DNA of 40,577 nucleotides from Chloroflexota bacterium (GTDB lineage Bacteria; Chloroflexota; Anaerolineae; UBA4142). Shown here in pieces: positions 23,518 through 31,631 of the stretch. The stretch covers positions 1 to 40,577 of the forward strand of contig JAMCQI010000016.1 of the NCBI GenBank assembly GCA_023381515.1, in the 5' to 3' direction. Made by a program: the position numbers and the translations under genes. The notes beneath the pieces were generated by a model. That model made no database searches, was not told the DNA's origin, and saw only the letters and a list, made by a program, of their open reading frames with translations. The stretch's first letter is position 1. Every line of letters starts with the position of its first letter.

Positions 23518-25808
23518 CCGGAACCGACCCCGCCGGGCCGCCGGGCCGATCTCCGCCAGGCCAATGCGAACGCGCCGGCCCCGACGGTGAGCCACCCCGC
23601 CGCCGAGACCGCGATCTCGAAATTCCTCGCGTCTTGCCCCCCGTATTCCAGTGTCAACTGAATCTCGCCTGTCCGGTCCACAAGATAACCGTTAGCATAG
23701 TAAAAGGCAGGAAAATGCATCAATGATGTGCCATCGGCGTAATAGGCATTCCAAAGCGGATGATAGGTCTCGCCAAACACCAGGTAAGCCGGCTTTTGGA
23801 CCGTCAAGTCGATCACAAAGCGAGTATCGCTCAACTGCGTTATCCGCAGACTCGATTCGGCAGTCGGGTGATCCGCCTCTGTCTGCTTCGTGTTCGCCTC
23901 AAGCGCATCAACATCCGCTTGGGTCAGCGCAGGGCTGTCGCGCGATACGTAAAGCTTTGCAGTGTCCGCCGAACCCGCGAGTGCAGATCGCACGTCCGCT
24001 AGAGTCGGCAACACCCGTATGTTATCGAACAACGCCAAATGCGGGATAAAAGATTGATTCTCGTAGACGACCCAATCCTGGTCGCCGGCCACCCGCTTGA
24101 GGTCAGACTGCCCGTCCAAGAGCGAGAGAAAAGCCGATGGCGCTCCGTGCGGCTCGAGGCCGGCCGCTTGACAATCGCCGGTCTGCTTCGACGTAAGGTC
24201 GACGACGAGGTACCGGACGTTCGCCGGCGCGAGCAGCGCTCCGAAATGGTCTGTTTCCTTTCCGCACAGCGCCTTTAGCACCCCGTTCACATATCCGACA
24301 TTGGCCTGCGAGGTGATGCCGGATTCCTCGTCGATCGCGGTCACGCCGGCTGGATCGATCGCAAGCCGAAGCTGGGTGTTATGGTCGTAGGGCATCCACA
24401 GCGTTCGAAAGAACCCTTGTTCCTCGCGCCGTTGGGTCAGCCATTCACTTGCGCGATAGTACATCGGCGGCACAAGCCAATCGGTTCCAAAGAGCCGATA
24501 GAGGCCCATATCGCCGGTGACCATCGGCCAATTATATCCTACAAGACCCAAACTCCCAAGTAGAAATACTCCCGCCAGCGCAGAGGGTCCGGCCCGGACG
24601 GGCAGCCGGCGAGCAAGTTCGCGGCCCGACGGCACAAGCCCGAGCAGTCCATCGGCCGTGAATGCCGCCAGCGGCGCATAGGCGAGCGGGAGAAACATCG
24701 ATATCTTGATCGGGTTGCGCAGGAGAAACAGAAACTGGAAACGCCTGAACAAGGTCAATTGGTTGTCTAGATGGATCTGCCACGCGCACGCAATCGTAAT
24801 CAACGCAAGCGCCGCAAATACTGCAACATATCCGTCCCGCTTGGAATCCCTCGAAGGTACGAGCATCGCCGTGAACCCGGCCAAGGGAAGAAGCAGACCC
24901 AGTTGCGTCCAAAAGGTCAGCTCCGAATATCCGAGCGCCGAGTCCAGCGTACAGGGATTGCCTGTTCCGCGAAAGAGCTGGAGCGGCACGCTGTCGTTGT
25001 AGCAAAGCCGCATCTGGCTGACGAGCGCGGGCAGAGAGTCCCCGACGAATGATCCAACAGCGGCCTGCTGAGAAGCCAACAGCAATTGGAGCGTCGGCAG
25101 GCTGGATGGAAGCGTGAGCACAAAAGTCAGCAAGAACGACAAACCGAACGCGCCAGTCACGGCGGCGAGCACGCGGAGAGAACGAAAGCGAAAGAGGCTG
25201 TAACACCAGAAAAGGAGAAAGAGCGGCGCGGCGATGAGCGGGAAGTATGGATTGAACGACGTGATCACCGCAAACGCTGCGGAAACCAACATCGTTCCGC
25301 GAACGTACCGGCTCCGGTCGGAGATCTGGACGATTCCGACGACCATGACGGGCAGGAGTGCGATCGTGACAAGCTGACCGGGCGCGCCCGTGAATTGACT
25401 GAAGGTGATTGAATTGAACGCATAGAGCAGCGCGCCGCCGACGGCGGCGACGCGCGAGCGCACTCCCAGAAAACGAACGAGAGAGTACGTCGCAAAGGCC
25501 GCGACGGGGAGCAGGGACAGGTAGAACACCTTCTGCGTCAGCTCGCCGTTGTCTCGCAGCACAAATGCGAGCGCAGCGAGCAAGACTTCGCGATAGTCAA
25601 AATCGACCGCCCGGCCCAATCCCTGATACTGCCAGGGCGATAGAAACGCCCGGAGAAACGACGTGCTCATTCCGTGAATCGGGAACGCCGTCAGATCGAC
25701 CATCGCCCACATCGGGGTGGCGAAGATCGATCGATAAGAAATGCCAAAGAGGGCGAGGATGACGAGCGCGGGATAGAAGCGACTGAATCGCCCCAGCCTG
25801 GTGGACAC
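23514..25808 (-). CDS. YfhO-like GT-C membrane protein with C-terminal ectodomain
   Basis: A 764-residue membrane protein. About twelve hydrophobic segments occupy the first 440 residues, with an early acidic loop element VDFDYREVLLAALAF. An ectodomain of around 280 residues and a final helix with an Arg-rich tail follow. The C-terminal module (about 654-735) has AYLVFGETYHPLWNAYYADG and ANGYLVDRTGEIQLTLEY. This closely parallels the end of the 1294-residue protein at 15782-19666, so the two are architectural relatives. The start is a GTG at 25808, since an in-frame TGA lies 15 bases upstream. The 48-base gap to the previous gene is larger than usual here. Function is probably sugar transfer or flipping related to glycosylation; YfhO proteins are only partly characterised. 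Confidence 0.88.
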   Translation of the reverse strand: MSTRLGRFSRFYPALVILALFGISYRSIFATPMWAMVDLTAFPIHGMSTSFLRAFLSPWQYQGLGRAVDFDYREVLLAALAFVLRDNGELTQKVFYLSLLPVAAFATYSLVRFLGVRSRVAAVGGALLYAFNSITFSQFTGAPGQLVTIALLPVMVVGIVQISDRSRYVRGTMLVSAAFAVITSFNPYFPLIAAPLFLLFWCYSLFRFRSLRVLAAVTGAFGLSFLLTFVLTLPSSLPTLQLLLASQQAAVGSFVGDSLPALVSQMRLCYNDSVPLQLFRGTGNPCTLDSALGYSELTFWTQLGLLLPLAGFTAMLVPSRDSKRDGYVAVFAALALITIACAWQIHLDNQLTLFRRFQFLFLLRNPIKISMFLPLAYAPLAAFTADGLLGLVPSGRELARRLPVRAGPSALAGVFLLGSLGLVGYNWPMVTGDMGLYRLFGTDWLVPPMYYRASEWLTQRREEQGFFRTLWMPYDHNTQLRLAIDPAGVTAIDEESGITSQANVGYVNGVLKALCGKETDHFGALLAPANVRYLVVDLTSKQTGDCQAAGLEPHGAPSAFLSLLDGQSDLKRVAGDQDWVVYENQSFIPHLALFDNIRVLPTLADVRSALAGSADTAKLYVSRDSPALTQADVDALEANTKQTEADHPTAESSLRITQLSDTRFVIDLTVQKPAYLVFGETYHPLWNAYYADGTSLMHFPAFYYANGYLVDRTGEIQLTLEYGGQDARNFEIAVSAAGWLTVGAGAFALAWRRSARRPGGVGSG

Positions 25809-25856
25809 GCGGTTAACGAATTCTCACTTTCGCAGCGAAGGATATTGTCAGGGGGA

Positions 25857-26795
25857 TCATCGCCCGATCGCGCCGGCGAGAAATCCGGTAATGCCGGACA
25901 GCGGTTTCAGCCGCCGCAGAGCAACGGCTTTGTATATCCAGAACAAGTTGACAAACGTGACGTTAGCGGCGAATCTCAGCCAGCCCAAAGGCGAGCGGGG
26001 CGGAAGATGTTTGCGGTACAGGTGTGCCAGATCGCGGCTCAAGACATAGGCAGAGCGCGTCAATCCGCTCGGATTGACATAGTGCCAAACAACCGCGTGC
26101 GGGTCGAACACCAAGACAAGGCCGGCCTCGCCCATCCGCAGGAACAAATCGCCGTCGATATGGGCATAGCGAAAACCTTCGTCAAATCCTCCGAGCCGTT
26201 CCAGCACCGACCTTCGTATCACGAGATTGGTGATCGAGAGGAGCCGAACCGGGAACGGTTGTGCGGCGGAGAGACACTCTCTTAGCGAACCGCCGATACT
26301 GTACGCTCCGCTTTCACTATACTCGCCGACTTGGAGAAGTTTCCCCTCGTGAATGAAACGGTTGTAGAGGTGCGCGAGCCAGCGGGTCCATCCCGAGCGG
26401 AGCAGCATCTGATAGGTGCGAAATATCTCCTGCTCGCGCATCGCGATCGTCGGTCCGCCTACCGCGGCGGCGTCCGGAAACTCCGCGAAGGTTTTCTTGA
26501 CACTCTCCAACCAACCCGGCACAGCCTCCGAATCGTCGTTCAAGAACGCTACGTACTCTGCCTGCGTGGCGCGCCATCCGACGTTGAACAACCGGGAAAG
26601 CGGCACGTTCGGCTCGGTTATGACCTCCACCGCATTTCGCTGGAGAAGCTCGCGCGTGCCGTCGGTCGATCCGTTGTCGATCACACGGACCTCGTCCAAG
26701 GGGACGGTCTGCGCAGCGAGCGAGTCTAGGCAGCGTTTGAGGTCGTCGACCCGGTTTAATGTGGGTATCACGCCCGAGAAACACGGTTCGCTCAC
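25857..26795 (-). CDS. GT2-family glycosyltransferase (rhamnosyltransferase-like)
   Basis: A 312-residue GT-A inverting glycosyltransferase. It opens SGVIPTLNRVDDLKRCLDSL, then VRVIDNGSTDGT (36-47) and the metal site FLNDDSEAVPGWL (84-96, Asn-Asp-Asp in place of Asp-x-Asp). LERLGGFDEGF and HIDGDLFLRMGEAG form the acceptor-side elements with the ED-like catalytic acid replaced by IDGD. This is typical of the WcaA/rhamnosyltransferase subgroup. The start is GTG 26795, which forms a GTGA overlap with the stop of the upstream GT4 gene. One weakly hydrophobic stretch (FAANVTFVNLFWIYKAVAL) near the C-terminus may touch the membrane. Sugar specificity is not determinable. Confidence 0.93.
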   Translation of the reverse strand: MSEPCFSGVIPTLNRVDDLKRCLDSLAAQTVPLDEVRVIDNGSTDGTRELLQRNAVEVITEPNVPLSRLFNVGWRATQAEYVAFLNDDSEAVPGWLESVKKTFAEFPDAAAVGGPTIAMREQEIFRTYQMLLRSGWTRWLAHLYNRFIHEGKLLQVGEYSESGAYSIGGSLRECLSAAQPFPVRLLSITNLVIRRSVLERLGGFDEGFRYAHIDGDLFLRMGEAGLVLVFDPHAVVWHYVNPSGLTRSAYVLSRDLAHLYRKHLPPRSPLGWLRFAANVTFVNLFWIYKAVALRRLKPLSGITGFLAGAIGR

Positions 26796-27997
26796 GCGGC
26801 CGGCACCGCCTGCACGGATTGATAGACCTGTACGGACTGTCCGGCCACTGCGAGCCAGGAGCGTTGACGGCCCTTGTCTCGCGCACTTTCGCCGAGGCGC
26901 CGGCGCAGCGGCTCGTCGGCAAGAAGCGTACGCATCGCCGCTGCCAGTGCCGCCGCGTCGCGCGGTGGCACCAAGAGGCCGGTCGCGTGGTCTTGGACTT
27001 CTTCTTCGAGCGTCCCTAGCCCGGTCGCGATCACCGGCTTGCCGTACTGCATGGCAAACGAGAGGGGGAGACTAGACGAGATCGAGTAAGTGTACGGGAG
27101 GACCGCGAAATCGCACCGCGCGAAGAGCGCCTGAATTTGGTCCGCGGAGATGAAAGATGTAAAGACGATCGAGCCATCCAGCGCACGCTCTTTGACCTCG
27201 GCCCTGAGATGGCTGGCATAGTCCTTCTGGTAATCCAGCTCACCGCCGGCCAACACGAGCACATAGTCGCCGAATTCAGCATGAATGGAGTCGAACGCGT
27301 CGATCAAGTATTCCAGTCCCTTGCGCCGGATGATATAGCCAAAGTAGAGCAGGAATTTCTTGCCGCGCAGCGCGGCGGCCCAGGTTGTCTCGTCGCCGAG
27401 AAAAGCCGGCGCGACTCCGGATGGTTCCGGCACCCCGATCGGGATGCTGACAATCTTGTCCAGGCGCACCCCATAACCGGCGGCGAGCAAGTTCGCCATG
27501 TACTGCGAATGAACGATCACGCGCGCGCAAAACCATCCGATGGAGCGGTAGAGGACTGAAAAGAATGCGCGTACGGAGTGGATGAGGAGTCTAGACGGCC
27601 GCCAGGAGAAGGTGCGCATGAATTCCGCATCGACCTGGTCAGGCGACACGACGCTGTGAACGGTGACGACCGTCTTCGTTCGGACCAGCCAGAGAAGCAC
27701 GAGCAAAAGGGGAAAGAGAATGGCGGTCGATGGACCGCCGTACATGTTGATCTCGTGCTGCAGGTGCACGACCGACGGCCGGTCCTTTACCACCTGTCCC
27801 GCGATCTGAAACGGGAATAGCAGCGTAGGCGTCCACACGAGCTTGACGTTCGGATAGAGCACCTGATTTCGCGGGTCCTTGTCCGCATAGATCAAGAGGT
27901 TGGCCCGGTCGCGCAGGCAGTCTTGGAGCGCTCCGATCAGGTAGCGCGAATAGTGGGTTTCGGGCTGCAGCATGGTGACAAAGGCAATGGTGTTCAT
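26792..27997 (-). CDS. GT4-like glycosyltransferase
   Basis: A 401-residue GT-B enzyme. The acceptor half includes VVHLQHEINMYGGPSTAILF and a hydrophobic segment LFPLLLVLLWLVRTKTVVTV that may anchor it to the membrane. The donor half has KKFLLYFGYIIRRKGLEYLI, YVLVLAGGELDYQ and AVLPYTYSISSSLPLSFAM followed by YGKPVIATGLGTLEEEV. The S-I-S-S-S-L-P-L-S region replaces the standard E-x7-E, a variant found among GT4 enzymes. It begins at ATG 27997 with no clear ribosome-binding site. The ATG overlaps the TGA of a short candidate leader ORF (27994-28053), and a terminator hairpin lies directly upstream, so expression may depend on coupling or antitermination. Confidence 0.92.
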   Translation of the reverse strand: MNTIAFVTMLQPETHYSRYLIGALQDCLRDRANLLIYADKDPRNQVLYPNVKLVWTPTLLFPFQIAGQVVKDRPSVVHLQHEINMYGGPSTAILFPLLLVLLWLVRTKTVVTVHSVVSPDQVDAEFMRTFSWRPSRLLIHSVRAFFSVLYRSIGWFCARVIVHSQYMANLLAAGYGVRLDKIVSIPIGVPEPSGVAPAFLGDETTWAAALRGKKFLLYFGYIIRRKGLEYLIDAFDSIHAEFGDYVLVLAGGELDYQKDYASHLRAEVKERALDGSIVFTSFISADQIQALFARCDFAVLPYTYSISSSLPLSFAMQYGKPVIATGLGTLEEEVQDHATGLLVPPRDAAALAAAMRTLLADEPLRRRLGESARDKGRQRSWLAVAGQSVQVYQSVQAVPAA

Positions 27998-28053
27998 TCG
28001 TGCCGTAGGAGAAAAAGATAAGGCAAGGAGACGCGTGCATCGTCCTTGCCCAT
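27994..28053 (-). CDS. Candidate 19-residue leader ORF overlapping the downstream GT4 start
   Basis: ATG at 28053 opens a 19-codon frame reading MGKDDARVSLPYLFLLRHE. Its TGA overlaps the ATG of the downstream glycosyltransferase as ATGA, the same junction used between most genes here. An AGAGGTGA that could bind the ribosome ends 10 bases before its ATG, and an in-frame TGA lies further upstream. The frame runs across the whole terminator hairpin at 28011-28050, so a translating ribosome would cover it. The downstream gene itself has no good ribosome-binding site. This fits a leader peptide with translation-coupled read-through, but the frame is short and chance cannot be excluded. Confidence 0.4.
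   Translation of the reverse strand: MGKDDARVSLPYLFLLRHE
28011..28050 (-). terminator. Rho-independent terminator or attenuator hairpin
   Basis: On the minus strand GGCAAGGA (28050-28043) pairs perfectly with TCCTTGCC (28029-28022), an 8-base stem with a 13-base loop, followed at once by TTATCTTTTTC. It is the only convincing intrinsic terminator seen in the window. It follows the radical SAM gene by about 65 bases and ends only 13 bases before the next ATG. It is either the end of the upstream transcription unit or a regulated attenuator. A smaller hairpin GAGTG-AGA-CACTC lies upstream at 28074-28086. Confidence 0.7.
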
Positions 28054-28114
28054 CGTGCCGGAGTCACCTCTGCGAGTGTCTCACTCCACACGGACCGGCC
28101 CGGCGCCGCGTGAC

Positions 28115-29590
28115 CTAGCTGCCGACCGACTGCTTTTTCTTGAAATCGGTCAAGTGTCCGAGGACCTTGACGCCGGCCGTCGTGAAGAACTTGACGTCCT
28201 CAAAGCTCCGGATCGAGAGCATCTTGCGCGCGATGAATTGCGGGCTGACGAAGGCTGTGTAAAGGTCTTGCACGTAGCCGCGTATTTGTTCGTCCGTGAT
28301 GGGATTGATCATGACGGATTCGCGCATGTCGTAGCGGTCCCAGTCTTCGGACCGGAGCCAGCCATTCTCTTTGCATTGATAAAACAGCGGCGTGCCTGGA
28401 TAGGGTACGACGATCGTTCCCTGGAGCGTGTCGACCAATCCCTTGGCAAACAGATCGTGTACGAAATCGACCGTGCGCTGAGAGTCCTCCGCCGTCTCCC
28501 AAGGATAGCCGATCATGACGGTCAGGTGCGGCGCGAGGCCCGCCCCCTTCGCCCAGCGCAATTCCTCTTCGATCTTTTCCGCGACCACGCCCTTGTCCAG
28601 CCGATCGAGTGTCTTTTGATTGCCGGATTCGAGGCCATACAGGACGAAACGAAAGCCCGCCTTGCCCATCAGGTCGTACTGCTCTTTGTTGAGCAGATTG
28701 AATCGCATGTTGTGACCGAATCGCACCTGCTTGTTGTAACCGCGATCGATCATCCCCTGGCAGAACTTTTTCAGCCAGGCGCCGGCCGGCAGTGTGCCGG
28801 TATCGTCGAATATCTCGCGAACGCCCATGTTGGCAAGCGATTCAACCTCGCTCAGCATTCGTTCCGCCGAGTGGATCCGATAGCTGCCCTGCGGATACAG
28901 GTTGAATTCCCAAACGCAAAAAGTGCAGCGCCCCCACCAGCAATCTCGGCCGGCGTACGTATAGGTGCCCGGGGTGTACTTGAAATTTCCGTTTTCGTAG
29001 GCGTACAGCTTCCATTTGGTCAGCTCACGGTCGACCATCGGGAGATCGTCCAGCCGGTGCCCTTTCATATCTTGCGGGCCCGAGCTGTGCGCCGAGCCGT
29101 CTTGATCGCGCCACCAGATTCCGCCTTCCAAATCCGTGCCGCGCGCGATGTGGTTGGCTAGATTCAAGGAAAGGAAATCATAGTCCCCGCCGGTCAGGAT
29201 ATAGTCGACCGGACAGTTCGCGAACGTCTCTTCGGGTTTCCAGGACACGTGGTCACCAAACAGGGCCAGAAGCATCTTGGGAAAGCGACTCTTTAGCTCC
29301 GAGACGATGCGCCAGTGGCTCCGGATCACGGGGGTCTTGGTCTCCATGATCATCAGGGCCGGCTGGTCCCGTTCGACCGCGTCGGCGAATTGCGAAAACG
29401 TCCACTGCTCCGAGATACCGTCCAACCACATAACGTCATAGCCGTTCGCCTTGAGAAGGCTGGCGGCATAGGCCGGCACCATGGGGTAGACGTAGGTCGG
29501 CGCGTTAAAATACTGAAATTGCCGATTCTGCGACAAGAGCGGTGTGCCCTTGGGCGAGTCGATCGGTGGATATGCAACTGCGATTTTCAT
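28115..29590 (-). CDS. B12-binding-domain radical SAM enzyme
   Basis: A 491-residue radical SAM protein of the cobalamin-binding (BchE/P-methylase-like) class. The N-terminal part (about 1-150) has the B12-fold pattern, with PTYVYPMVPAYAASLLKANG and ALFGDHVSWKPEETF (108-122). The cluster-binding site is GRDCWWGRCTFCVWEF, Cys 217, 222 and 225, so the spacing is C-x4-C-x2-C rather than C-x3-C-x2-C. GLESGNQKTLDRLDKG and VPYPGTPLF are typical later TIM-barrel elements. A strong AGGAG lies 7 bases before the ATG. It could methylate or rearrange a lipid or sugar of the glycan; substrate unknown. It is isolated by gaps on both sides, 70 bases before and 117 after. Confidence 0.93.
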   Translation of the reverse strand: MKIAVAYPPIDSPKGTPLLSQNRQFQYFNAPTYVYPMVPAYAASLLKANGYDVMWLDGISEQWTFSQFADAVERDQPALMIMETKTPVIRSHWRIVSELKSRFPKMLLALFGDHVSWKPEETFANCPVDYILTGGDYDFLSLNLANHIARGTDLEGGIWWRDQDGSAHSSGPQDMKGHRLDDLPMVDRELTKWKLYAYENGNFKYTPGTYTYAGRDCWWGRCTFCVWEFNLYPQGSYRIHSAERMLSEVESLANMGVREIFDDTGTLPAGAWLKKFCQGMIDRGYNKQVRFGHNMRFNLLNKEQYDLMGKAGFRFVLYGLESGNQKTLDRLDKGVVAEKIEEELRWAKGAGLAPHLTVMIGYPWETAEDSQRTVDFVHDLFAKGLVDTLQGTIVVPYPGTPLFYQCKENGWLRSEDWDRYDMRESVMINPITDEQIRGYVQDLYTAFVSPQFIARKMLSIRSFEDVKFFTTAGVKVLGHLTDFKKKQSVGS

Positions 29591-29660
29591 CGCGGGACTC
29601 CTGACGGGCCAATTCGAGGCCAGATGCGATCAGCCGTTAGCGGAGACTGGCCGGCACAAC

Positions 29661-30440
29661 TTACCGTGCCTTTTTGTATACAAGTGTAAGGTTGGCATTC
29701 GACCACGGGAATGGCAAGGCCCCGGTCAACGAGAGAGAGAGTCTCCGAAAAACATGAAGAACGAGGATCAACCAGCCCGAGCCAGGCGGAACCTTGAGCG
29801 ACTTGGAGGTCCATGCGGTTCTTTGAATTTCGACAAACCCACGCCTCAAGAATTCTTGGCGGTACGTCTGATACCGATGCGTAACCTCGTTCCTCGTCGC
29901 GTGCAAGGCACGGGGGTTTGCCCAAGCAATGATTCTCCCCAAGATGTTTGGCAATCGAATAGCCGGGTTACTTCCGTTTGGCTCGTACACTATTACGAGT
30001 CCGCCTGGTTTTAGCCAAGTGCTAAAGTTTTCGAGCGCCCGACTGGCAGACAGGCTGGGAAAGTGGTGCAAAAACATGAACGACAAAATCACGTCAAACG
30101 CCTGTGATTGGAACGCCTTTACGTCCTCAACATCTCCAACGACGGGCGTGTAGTTCCTCTGCGGGTGCTGAATGCTCCATTCGATATTCAGCGGCGCCAG
30201 ATCGACTCCGGTTACTCGTATTTGCTTGGATGATTTCCGAGCGAGCAGCCGGCCAAGGGTTCCGGTTCCACAGCCGACTTCGAGAACGCTTCCGTTGACC
30301 GGACTATAGTCCTCCGTCAGTTTCCTTGCTGCTTCGATAATAGGATCGTCGCCAATACGATCAGAATGACTTGTCACCATCCTTGCATGATTGAAGAAAC
30401 GAAGCTCGGCCTCTTTGTCCTGTCGACTAAGGTTCGGCAT
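29661..30440 (-). CDS. SAM-dependent methyltransferase (class I), lower-GC gene
   Basis: A 259-residue methyltransferase. Motif I is VLEVGCGTGTLG (52-63), followed by VTGVDLAPLNIEWS, VVGDVEDVKAFQ and FDVILSFMFLHHFPS, then FSTWLKPGGLVIVYEPNGS, the full class I signature. ATG 30440 is chosen (MPNLSRQDKEAEL); a TTG at 30470 would add ten residues. GC content by hand count over 29701-30420 is about 53%, clearly below most of the window. Its codons include more AAT, ATA and AAA than its neighbours use. It is bordered by 225-base and 70-base spacers in a locus where genes normally overlap. These traits suggest later insertion. The substrate, sugar or lipid, is unknown. Confidence 0.92.
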   Translation of the reverse strand: MPNLSRQDKEAELRFFNHARMVTSHSDRIGDDPIIEAARKLTEDYSPVNGSVLEVGCGTGTLGRLLARKSSKQIRVTGVDLAPLNIEWSIQHPQRNYTPVVGDVEDVKAFQSQAFDVILSFMFLHHFPSLSASRALENFSTWLKPGGLVIVYEPNGSNPAIRLPNILGRIIAWANPRALHATRNEVTHRYQTYRQEFLRRGFVEIQRTAWTSKSLKVPPGSGWLILVLHVFRRLSLSLTGALPFPWSNANLTLVYKKAR

Positions 30441-30665
30441 TATGCGGCTCGTTATGGCTCGGTCTGGCAAGGTAAGTCACTGGGGTCATGTTGGTGAGCG
30501 CTGAGACCGCCCTGGGGCGCTGTTACTCTGGCGCGCTCCGCTCACTTCGGTTCGGCTCGTCCCGATCGGCTCGAACGAGTCCTTGGAATCGGTCCAGTTG
30601 GCCAGCGGCGCCATGTCAGCGTGAAAGCCTGCCTCAATTGTCAGGGATTGAATCGCTGCCGGCGC
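30441..30665 (-). other. Spacer upstream of the methyltransferase, no gene found
   Basis: This is the longest gene-free stretch. Reading both strands I see no frame with coding character, no convincing -35/-10 pair and no hairpin with a T-tract. It holds imperfect inverted and direct copies of a CGGCTCG motif (around 30550-30580) and a purine-rich GAAGTGAGCGGAGCG on the minus strand. A promoter for the methyltransferase could be here, but I cannot point to one. Confidence 0.5.
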
Positions 30666-31631
30666 CTAGTCGGCGGTCTGCTCTTCGCTCAATCGAGGCG
30701 ACAATAGCCCTAGAACGAACCAGATGCCATACACAATATGCGTCGTGATTATACCGAACGCAACGAGAATCGTCAAACGCCAGCCCTTGGTTGCCAGCGC
30801 AGCAGAAACAACAGCAGCGGTCAGATAGACGAGCACACCGCCCAGATAGATGGGGGCAATTGACGGGAAAATGACCGACGCGAATGCGCCGACAACCAAG
30901 CCCACGACGAGGAGTGTCGGAAGAAAATACGACGGCCGCAAGGACGTTTCCGGAAAGCGCTTTACAAAATATCCACGATGCTGGGAATAGCTCCGCACTT
31001 GCTTCAAATGGCCGCTGAACAGAGCGCGCCGATGATGGTAAACGACAACATCCGGCGCGTAGATGATCTTCATGCCCAGCGTGCGCGTGATTTCGAGGCA
31101 GAGCTTGGTATCTTCTCCCGGCCAGAACGTCGTATCAAAGCCGCCCAGGCGCTCCAGCACCGTCCGCCTAACGAGCAGATTGCAGGTCGGATAGTCATCC
31201 ACTTCTTTCATTTCCCTGGGCACGTATCGATAAGCATAGTTCCCGCCGCCTAAGAGCGAAACGTAAACTGCGCCACTCGCCTGTCTGCGCTCGTCGTCTG
31301 CCGGCGGGGTCACAGCCGGTCCGCCGATCGCCGCGACCTCGGGATTCCCAAAATACTTGACCGCGTTCCTGAGCCAATCTCGCTCCGGGTACGTGTCGTC
31401 GTCAAGAAACGCGACGATCTCGCCGGTCACCGACTGGAGCGCAGCGTCACGCTTGGCCGCCGGCCCTACCGGACCGGTCGGGATAACGTGCACATCGGGG
31501 CCGGCCGAAAACGGCGCGTCTGGCAACAGGAACACCTCGTAGTCCGCGTAATCGAGCTCGCGGAGACAAGTCAAAGTTTCGCGAATGTAAGGGTTGTCTC
31601 CTTTGAGTGCGATGACAATTGAGACTTTCAC
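30666..31631 (-). CDS. GT2-family glycosyltransferase with C-terminal membrane helices
   Basis: A 321-residue GT-A enzyme. The start VKVSIVIALKGDNPYIRETL is followed by IVAFLDDDTYPERDWL (72-87), the metal-binding Asp site, then LERLGGFDTTFWPGEDTKLC with the catalytic-acid ED motif. About three hydrophobic segments near the C-terminus (from about residue 225) make it a membrane-anchored processive or exporter-coupled GT2. The GTG at 31631 is used as start because it gives a GTGA overlap with the upstream stop and a family N-terminus; a frame extending to 31928 is Arg-rich and lies inside the previous gene. Donor unknown. It ends 225 bases before the methyltransferase gene. Confidence 0.93.
   Translation of the reverse strand: MKVSIVIALKGDNPYIRETLTCLRELDYADYEVFLLPDAPFSAGPDVHVIPTGPVGPAAKRDAALQSVTGEIVAFLDDDTYPERDWLRNAVKYFGNPEVAAIGGPAVTPPADDERRQASGAVYVSLLGGGNYAYRYVPREMKEVDDYPTCNLLVRRTVLERLGGFDTTFWPGEDTKLCLEITRTLGMKIIYAPDVVVYHHRRALFSGHLKQVRSYSQHRGYFVKRFPETSLRPSYFLPTLLVVGLVVGAFASVIFPSIAPIYLGGVLVYLTAAVVSAALATKGWRLTILVAFGIITTHIVYGIWFVLGLLSPRLSEEQTAD

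Noticed and set aside
25812..25860. 15-codon frame in the gap before the YfhO-like gene
   Set aside because: Its ATG overlaps the previous stop, but it has no membrane or regulatory character and no hairpin accompanies it.
28046..29161. Long open frame on the plus strand, 371 codons
   Set aside because: Antisense to the radical SAM gene, which has clear motifs; no domain or ribosome site is visible.
29618..29652. Inverted repeat GGCCAG/CTGGCC after the methyltransferase
   Set aside because: The stem is only six bases, the loop is 23 bases and there is no T-tract; kept as a weak structure only.
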